Assembly: GCA_001769215.1 (NCBI GenBank)
Contig: MEOL01000010.1
Span: 1 to 38,108 of the forward strand
Length of the DNA stretch: 38,108 nt
From: Bacteroidetes bacterium GWF2_41_31
GTDB lineage: Bacteria; Bacteroidota; Bacteroidia; Bacteroidales; F082
Reading direction: 5' to 3'
Shown: piece after piece, positions 33,406-38,108 of the stretch
Layout of the letters: the number at the start of each line of letters is the position of its first letter
Position numbering within the stretch: the stretch's first letter is position 1
Made by a program: the position numbers and the translations under genes
Notes under the pieces: model-generated
What the model was told of the DNA's origin: nothing
The model's database searches: none
What the model saw: the letters and a program-made list of their open reading frames with translations, nothing else

Positions 33406-34767
33406 TTAATCACCTTCGATCACTTCCCAGTGTCCGCCTTTGGCAGAGCCGATGCGTTTGATTAAACCCTCTTTCTTTAGTTTATTTAAATTATATTCTA
33501 CCCCCCTGATGCTCAACCCGGTTTTCTCTGCCATCTTTTCCCTGGTTATTTTTGAATTTTCATTAATAAATACTAAAAGTTTCCCCACAGTTTTCCCCAC
33601 AGTTTTCCCCACAGTTTTCCCCACACTTTTCTCCACACTTTTCTCCATACTTTGGAGGTTTGCTTTAAGAAATGTTATTTGAAAACCACCGGCGTATTCT
33701 TCAATTATTGGCTCAGGCATTCCAGCATTTTTCATCTCCTCTGTTATTAACAGGATTCCCCTGCCCCACGCTTCTATAAATCCGATTCGAAAAAATATAT
33801 TAGCAATAAGTGCATTTCTTCTTTTTGAGGGATGTTTTTGCTTCAACAATTCTATACTAAGCGGGGCAATCAGTGTTCCACTATTCCAAAAGACGATCTT
33901 GTCGTTGTACACACGAATAGTAATATCCGTTTGTTCGGTATAGTCTCTGTGTACAATGGCATTCAATACTGCTTCCCTAACTGCCTTTTCCGGATATTCA
34001 AGACGTTCTTTGCGCTCGATGCCTTCGTAAGTAATCGGTGAATGCAAGTATTTGGTTCTTAGGATACCGATAATTTTATCGGGCATTTCCAAAACACTTC
34101 CTTCAATAATATCCTGGCTAATCAGTTCGGTGTCAGTCAACCCAAATCTACCGATTTTGACAGTTGCTGTTCTGATATGTTTTTTAGGACGCTTACTGAA
34201 AAGTAAAACAGCTGCTCTTGTAAGCTGACCATTTTCCTTAATCAAATCCAGATTTCCAAGCGTCAATTGTATATCATCATTTAGAGCTTCTGCATACAAC
34301 CTATTTTCATTAACCGCTTTTGTTATAAAACGACGAATCAATTTTTCATCAAGCTCCTCCAACTGTGCCTGTGGGATCGTAATTTCATCCCAGGTGATGT
34401 TGTCTTTCTTTAAAATATAGTCCCGTAATTCATGTCCATGAAGTTCCTGGACGGTGCTTCCACTACGTATGAAATATTTACCATGGAAGGAAATGGGAAC
34501 AGAACTTGGTGTAACAGCAATCTTAAGAATATCTTTCCCATTCTGTTTAATTAGTTCTACATCCACAGTAATACCCAATAATTGAACAACTTTATTTGGA
34601 ATATCTTCCAAAAACTTTTTGTAGTTGCCAATGCCAACCACTCTTCCATCATCACTTATTCCAATAAATAAATCACCTCCATTTGAATTGGCAAATGCAG
34701 CAATTACTTTCAGGTAATCATCTTTCCAAAATTCTTTAAACTCGGTATGTGAATTTTCTATTTTCAA
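33406..34767 (-). CDS. AlbA_2/Schlafen-type ATP-binding regulator with C-terminal wHTH
   Basis: 453 residues. N-terminal AlbA_2 (Schlafen AAA_4) domain: HTEFKEFWKDDYLKVIAAFA, NSNGGDLFIGISDDGRVVGI. Middle GHKL-type ATPase part: YPEKAVREAVLNAIVHRDYT, IVFWNSG, GFIEAWGRGILLI. Then six tandem tetrapeptides EKSV/GKTV, and a C-terminal winged helix (ITREKMAEKTGLSIRGVEYN, LNKLKKEGLIKRIG). Such proteins are thought to be ATP-dependent DNA-binding regulators; some neighbour defence or polysaccharide loci. The only possible start is TTG 34767, since TAG lies four codons upstream and no ATG precedes the domain. It sits between the truncated and intact copies of the dehydrogenase gene. Confidence 0.87.
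   Translation of the reverse strand: MKIENSHTEFKEFWKDDYLKVIAAFANSNGGDLFIGISDDGRVVGIGNYKKFLEDIPNKVVQLLGITVDVELIKQNGKDILKIAVTPSSVPISFHGKYFIRSGSTVQELHGHELRDYILKKDNITWDEITIPQAQLEELDEKLIRRFITKAVNENRLYAEALNDDIQLTLGNLDLIKENGQLTRAAVLLFSKRPKKHIRTATVKIGRFGLTDTELISQDIIEGSVLEMPDKIIGILRTKYLHSPITYEGIERKERLEYPEKAVREAVLNAIVHRDYTEQTDITIRVYNDKIVFWNSGTLIAPLSIELLKQKHPSKRRNALIANIFFRIGFIEAWGRGILLITEEMKNAGMPEPIIEEYAGGFQITFLKANLQSMEKSVEKSVGKTVGKTVGKTVGKLLVFINENSKITREKMAEKTGLSIRGVEYNLNKLKKEGLIKRIGSAKGGHWEVIEGD
33579..33650 (-). repeat. six 12-bp coding repeats (EKSV/GKTV)
   Basis: The plus strand shows TTTTCCCCACAG and variants six times at exact 12-bp spacing. Each unit encodes one tetrapeptide of the linker between the ATPase and the winged helix. 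Copy-number change would alter linker length by four residues without shifting the frame. Confidence 0.9.
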
Positions 34768-34985
34768 AGACTTATGCTATGTGTGTAAGGAAGTGAGGTT
34801 GAGGTTGATCCCGATAGCCCCCATATCCATCGGGGGGATAGGTTGAAGCTGAAGACTCCTTTAAAATATTTGTACTAATCTTGGAGAACCTGATTATACT
34901 TAACCTTAATCTATAACTACTGGAAATCCGCTTAACCTAAACATTAGCCTTAACCTTATTCAAGAAGTTATTCTCTTGCAACTAT
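34768..34985. other. short intergenic region with a hairpin
   Basis: A stem ATCCCGAT...ATCGGGGGGAT lies at about 34808-34840. Otherwise nothing is recognisable. Confidence 0.4.
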
Positions 34986-36272
34986 TTAAAGTCTGGCGTC
35001 TATCATTTCTTTCGGCAGTATCCCCTTTACGTCAAAAATAATCGCACCACTATCCTTGTGTGCCTTAATATCGATTTTTTGAAATTCATTGTGCGCCACA
35101 GCCAATACAATTGCCTCGTAGCCATTTCCTTTGGGGTACTCCGTTAAAATATCAATTCCATACTCATGTTTCACTTCTTTGGGGTCTGCCCACGGATCGA
35201 AGATATCCACCTGTATGCCGTAAGATTGGAGTTCGTGGTAGATGTCGGTGGCGCGGGTGTTGCGGATGTCGGGGCAGTTTTCTTTGAAGGTGATGCCTAA
35301 CATAAGGGCTTTAGCGTTTTTTACTTTTTTACCCGCTTTGAGCATCAGTTTCACCACTTCGCTGGCCACGTATGCCCCCATGGAGTCGTTGAGGCGGCGT
35401 CCGGCCAGGATGATCTCGGGATGGTAGCCGACTTCCTGTGCTTTTTGGGCGAGGTAGAACGGGTCCACACCGATGCAGTGTCCACCAACAAGACCAGGAC
35501 GGAAAGGCAAGAAGTTCCATTTTGTTCCGGCAGCTTCGAGCACCTCCAGGGTGTCGATGCCCATTTTGTTGAAGATTTTACTCAGCTCGTTGACGAAGGC
35601 GATGTTGATGTCGCGTTGAGAGTTTTCGATCACCTTGGCCGCTTCGGCCACCTTGATACTGGGGGCGAGGTGCGTACCGGCGGTGATGATTTCTTTGTAC
35701 AAGGCATCCACTTCTTGTCCTATTTCAGGAGTAGAACCCGATGTCACCTTTTTAATGGTGGTGAGTGTATGAACTTTGTCGCCGGGGTTTATGCGCTCGG
35801 GGCTGTAGCCTACGAAGAAATGTTCATTCATCTTTTTGCCTGAGACAGCCTCCAGGACCGGGACACAGTCCTCTTCGGTGGCACCGGGGTATACGGTGGA
35901 TTCATAGATAACGATGTCACCGTCTTTGAGTACTTTGCCGACTGTTTCACTGGATTTGATAAGGGGAGTGAGGTCGGGGCGGTTGTTTTTGTCGGTTGGG
36001 GTCGGAACGGCCACGATGTAAATTTCACAGTCCTGGATATGCATAAGGCTACTTGTAAGGAAGAGTCCTTTTTCCACTTCGTTGCGGTTACTAATGAGAA
36101 CAGCTTTGAGCTCCTCATCGGAGACTTCGAGGGTTGGGTCGTGGCCTTCGGTGAGTTCTTTGATGCGGGAGGTTTTGATGTCGAAGCCGACAACGAGGCG
36201 GTTTTTGGCGAATTCCACTGCTAATGGTAGTCCTACGTATCCTAGTCCTATTATTGCTATTTTCTTTTTCAT
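34986..36272 (-). CDS. UDP-N-acetylhexosamine 6-dehydrogenase (WbpA/TviB-like)
   Basis: 428 residues from ATG 36272, where [20 protein letters not shown] gives the NAD-binding GLGYVG directly after the start; a frame extending to 36350 adds an unrelated leader. Catalytic features are [20 protein letters not shown] (Lys213 region), [20 protein letters not shown] with Cys266, and the C-terminal UDP-binding [15 protein letters not shown]. It would oxidise C6 of UDP-GlcNAc or UDP-GalNAc to the uronic acid. Next to the WbpP-like 4-epimerase it suggests UDP-GalNAcA as the product. Composition is richer in GC than the central cluster. Confidence 0.93.
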   Translation of the reverse strand: MKKKIAIIGLGYVGLPLAVEFAKNRLVVGFDIKTSRIKELTEGHDPTLEVSDEELKAVLISNRNEVEKGLFLTSSLMHIQDCEIYIVAVPTPTDKNNRPDLTPLIKSSETVGKVLKDGDIVIYESTVYPGATEEDCVPVLEAVSGKKMNEHFFVGYSPERINPGDKVHTLTTIKKVTSGSTPEIGQEVDALYKEIITAGTHLAPSIKVAEAAKVIENSQRDINIAFVNELSKIFNKMGIDTLEVLEAAGTKWNFLPFRPGLVGGHCIGVDPFYLAQKAQEVGYHPEIILAGRRLNDSMGAYVASEVVKLMLKAGKKVKNAKALMLGITFKENCPDIRNTRATDIYHELQSYGIQVDIFDPWADPKEVKHEYGIDILTEYPKGNGYEAIVLAVAHNEFQKIDIKAHKDSGAIIFDVKGILPKEMIDARL

Positions 36273-36721
36273 TTGATGATAGTGATTATTGTCTGCAAAT
36301 ATTTTTGGATTTATTTGTCCACTATTAAAAATGGGCTTCAAGTTGTCCACTAATTACACGAAGGGGCACGAATTTGTAATTTTCACTAATTGGCCTTCGC
36401 CCCCGAAAGCCTTCGGGGCAGGCTTTTTTTTGTCATCGCCTGCCTACCGGTAGGTAGAAATTTCGCGGATTAATCGAATTGGGCGTCAGGTTATCATCGG
36501 ATTGAACTGATTGAGCGGATTGGGCTTCATATTTCGCTTCGCGTAATTCGTGTAATTCGATGACACCTTTTTTGTCAACTTATTGGATGAGATTTCTTGT
36601 CATCGCCAACCTGCCGGTAGGTAAGAATTAATCGAATGAGGAACTCTACTGTTAATTCGAGGATTTTAGCCCTCCCCCTCGGGGAGGGTTGGGTGGGGTA
36701 AAAAAATCAGTAACAAATTAT
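36273..36721. repeat. repeat-rich intergenic region
   Basis: No gene. Contains a GCCCCGAAGGCTTTCGGGG-type stem near 36402-36420 followed on the plus strand by eight T, a CCTGCCTACCGGTAGGTAG palindrome near 36430 with a relative near 36608, and the CCCTCCCCCTCGGGGAGGG hairpin at about 36671-36689 just downstream of the epimerase gene. Confidence 0.6.
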
Positions 36722-37729
36722 CTATCTCAAATTCTCCCAATACCACCCACACGCTTCTTTCAACCCATCCCTCACAGAAAACTGTGGCTCATAACCCAAT
36801 AGCCTCCGTGCTTTGTCGATGCTGGCCAAAGAATGAGGTATGTCCCCTGCCCTGTTGGGGCCATGGATGGTTTTAAGTTCCTTTATTTGGGGGTCTAAAG
36901 TGGCAAGATTCTCTTGTAATATGTCGAACAATTGGTTGAGGTCGGTGCGTTCGCCGAATGCGACGTTAAAGACTTCGTGTGGTGTGGCAGTGGTATAAAG
37001 TTTTTCACCAGGGGTGATGGCGGCAAGCTGGTTAGCCTGGATTACGTTATCGATGTAAGTGAAGTCGCGGCTGTAAAGGCCATCACCATTGATGACAGGG
37101 GCTTCGTGCTGCATCATCTGCATAACGAACTTGGGAATAACGGCGGCATAGGCTCCGTTTGGGTCTTGTCGGCGTCCGAAGACGTTGAAATATCGCAGTC
37201 CGACGGTTTCGATGCCGTAGATGTCGGAGAAATTCCGCGCATAGAGTTCGTCGGCAAACTTGGTGATGGCGTACGGTGACAGGGGGTTTCCGATTTTTTC
37301 TTCTACCTTGGGGAGATCGGGATGATCGCCGTAGGTGGAAGAGGAAGCAGCATAGACAAATCTTTTTGCCTTGGCTTCTTTGGCAGCGAAGAGCATCTTG
37401 ACAAAACCTCCCACGTTGACGTCGGTGGCGGTCATGGGATCTATGATGCTTCGGGGCACACTGCCCAGAGCAGCCTGGTGGAAGACGTAGTCACAACCGT
37501 TAACGGCTTTCTGGCAGTCGTTGTAGTTGCGGATATCGCCTTCGATGAGGGTATAGTTTTCATGGGTAAGGAACCCTTCAATATTCTTGCGGTGGCCGGT
37601 CATGAAGTTATCGAGACACACTACTTTATTGCCCTGATCCAGCAACGCCTCCGTGAGGTTGGAGCCTATGAAGCCTGCGCCTCCGGTGATGAGGATGGTG
37701 GAGTTGGTAAGGGTTCCGGGGTGTATCAT
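36722..37729 (-). CDS. UDP-GlcNAc 4-epimerase (WbpP/TviC-like)
   Basis: 335 residues, extended SDR fold. Features are ITGGAGFIGSNLTEALLDQG (14-33), DNFMTGHRKNI, HQAALGSVPRSIIDP (84-98), SSSTYGDHP, PYAITKFADELYA with Tyr153/Lys157, and RYFNVFGRRQDPNGAYAAVI. The long N-terminus before the beta1 strand and the GSVPRS segment are typical of WbpP/TviC enzymes that interconvert UDP-GlcNAc (or GlcNAcA) and the galacto form. Works with the dehydrogenase gene downstream, separated by 450 bp of repeats. Confidence 0.92.
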   Translation of the reverse strand: MIHPGTLTNSTILITGGAGFIGSNLTEALLDQGNKVVCLDNFMTGHRKNIEGFLTHENYTLIEGDIRNYNDCQKAVNGCDYVFHQAALGSVPRSIIDPMTATDVNVGGFVKMLFAAKEAKAKRFVYAASSSTYGDHPDLPKVEEKIGNPLSPYAITKFADELYARNFSDIYGIETVGLRYFNVFGRRQDPNGAYAAVIPKFVMQMMQHEAPVINGDGLYSRDFTYIDNVIQANQLAAITPGEKLYTTATPHEVFNVAFGERTDLNQLFDILQENLATLDPQIKELKTIHGPNRAGDIPHSLASIDKARRLLGYEPQFSVRDGLKEACGWYWENLR

Positions 37730-37916
37730 CTTATTAACTGTAAATTTTTTTGTCCACGATTTTTTTGTCCACGAAAGGGTTTCCTAAGTGAGCCTATTGC
37801 GAACTCGGAGGTTGTTTAATTGTTTAGTGTTTAGTTGTTTAGTGTTTTTATCGTTGTATTAATTAATCCTGTATATCATGAAATCCTGCAATCCTGCACA
37901 GACAGTGTCTTACCTT
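37730..37916. other. intergenic region with short direct repeats
   Basis: Two copies of TTTTTTTGTCCACGA (about 37746-37777) and repeated TGTTTAGTTGTTTAG units are visible. No gene. Confidence 0.4.
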
Positions 37917-38108
37917 TTAAAAATCGTTCTTCGTCAACCCTGATTGCCTGACAATTGAGCTAAAGGTACCCACTGGTATTTCCTTTTTTGGGTGAGGGAT
38001 GATTACAATCAGTTTATTTTTGGTGTATCTGCAATGGCTGCCTTTTTGTGAGACAAATATAAAACCATTCCTGACAAGGATTTTAATTATATGACTTGAT
38101 GAGAATAG
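37917..38108 (-). CDS. HicA-type toxin, 5' end outside the window
   Basis: The minus strand reads HIIKILVRNGFIFVSQKGSH then CRYTKNKLIVIIPHPKKEIP and VGTFSSIVRQSGLTKNDF before a TAA at 37917-37919. This follows the HicA/YcfA pattern exactly: GF..V.QKGSH with the catalytic His, IPHPKKEIP, GT..SI.RQ.GL. At least 63 codons are present; no ATG is seen before the edge, so the start lies just outside. A HicB partner would be expected either beyond the edge or nowhere, since none lies downstream here. Confidence 0.88.
   Translation of the reverse strand, partial: LFSSSHIIKILVRNGFIFVSQKGSHCRYTKNKLIVIIPHPKKEIPVGTFSSIVRQSGLTKNDF

Noticed and set aside
33440-33682. Plus-strand frame with FPTVFPTVFPT repeats
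   Set aside because: It is the antisense reading of the 12-bp repeats inside the AlbA/Schlafen gene.
36402-36430. Intrinsic terminator on the plus strand
   Set aside because: A hairpin followed by eight T is present, but no plus-strand gene lies upstream; it is more likely part of a dispersed palindrome.

Overview
The window reads as a chromosomal surface-polysaccharide island of a member of the Bacteroidota. The evidence is a PglA/PglC/PglD/PglE-type sugar cassette, candidate promoter boxes of the form TAnnTTTG, four-helix-bundle (S23/IVP-type) gene remnants, and abundant palindromic intergenic repeats of the GTCATTCCGA...CGGAATGAC kind. No species can be named. Base composition is mosaic: the block from about 11.8 to 32.7 kb is strikingly AT-rich, whereas the nucleotide-sugar genes at both ends (2.6-3.8 kb and 35-37.7 kb) are visibly richer in GC.

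Left flank (1-11.1 kb). This is an accessory zone built of short modules separated by repeats. In order it holds an 87-bp tandem repeat, a SanA/YdcF-like envelope protein, a GIY-YIG nuclease-domain protein set in repeats, a PglE-like aminotransferase on the plus strand whose 3' end is invaded by an IS3-family element, a HicAB-like toxin-antitoxin pair, a four-helix-bundle pseudogene, a two-gene operon of a FemAB-like acyltransferase and an exosortase-family membrane protein, an AbiE-type toxin-antitoxin pair with a 39-bp palindrome just upstream of its promoter, and a second four-helix-bundle gene split by a 97-bp MITE-like element.

Centre (11.1-32.3 kb). Every gene is on the minus strand, so transcription runs from high to low coordinates. 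From the 5' side: FemAB-like protein, NodB/DUF2334-like deacetylase and methyltransferase; a nonulosonic-acid-like module (PseB-type dehydratase, SpsF-type cytidylyltransferase, HemL-like class III aminotransferase, NeuB-type synthase, YdcF-like protein, and a Cys-rich protein of unknown function); Wzx flippase, a GT-B transferase, a hexapeptide acyltransferase, a Wzy-like polymerase and a GT4 transferase; a fused double short-chain dehydrogenase; then a PglA-like GT4, a PglC-like initiating phosphosugar transferase, a GNAT, a PIG-L deacetylase and a PglD/NeuD acetyltransferase. Together these would start a glycan on undecaprenyl phosphate, extend and modify it, flip it (Wzx) and polymerise it (Wzy). 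Decayed pieces of a second pglC-like gene and of an ISAzo13-like transposase lie in the gaps and record turnover.

Right flank (32.3-38.1 kb). A truncated duplicate of a UDP-sugar dehydrogenase gene carries a 36-bp palindromic insertion. It is followed by an AlbA/Schlafen-type ATP-binding regulator with 12-bp coding repeats, an intact UDP-HexNAc 6-dehydrogenase, a WbpP-like UDP-GlcNAc 4-epimerase (together a plausible UDP-GalNAcA supply), and a HicA gene cut by the window edge.

The most interesting candidates are the nonulosonate-like pathway with a class III aminotransferase and an uncharacterised Cys-rich partner; the isolated FemAB/exosortase pair; the tandem SDR fusion; and several small palindromic or mobile elements caught in genes, two of which can be compared with an uninterrupted relative or expected reading frame.
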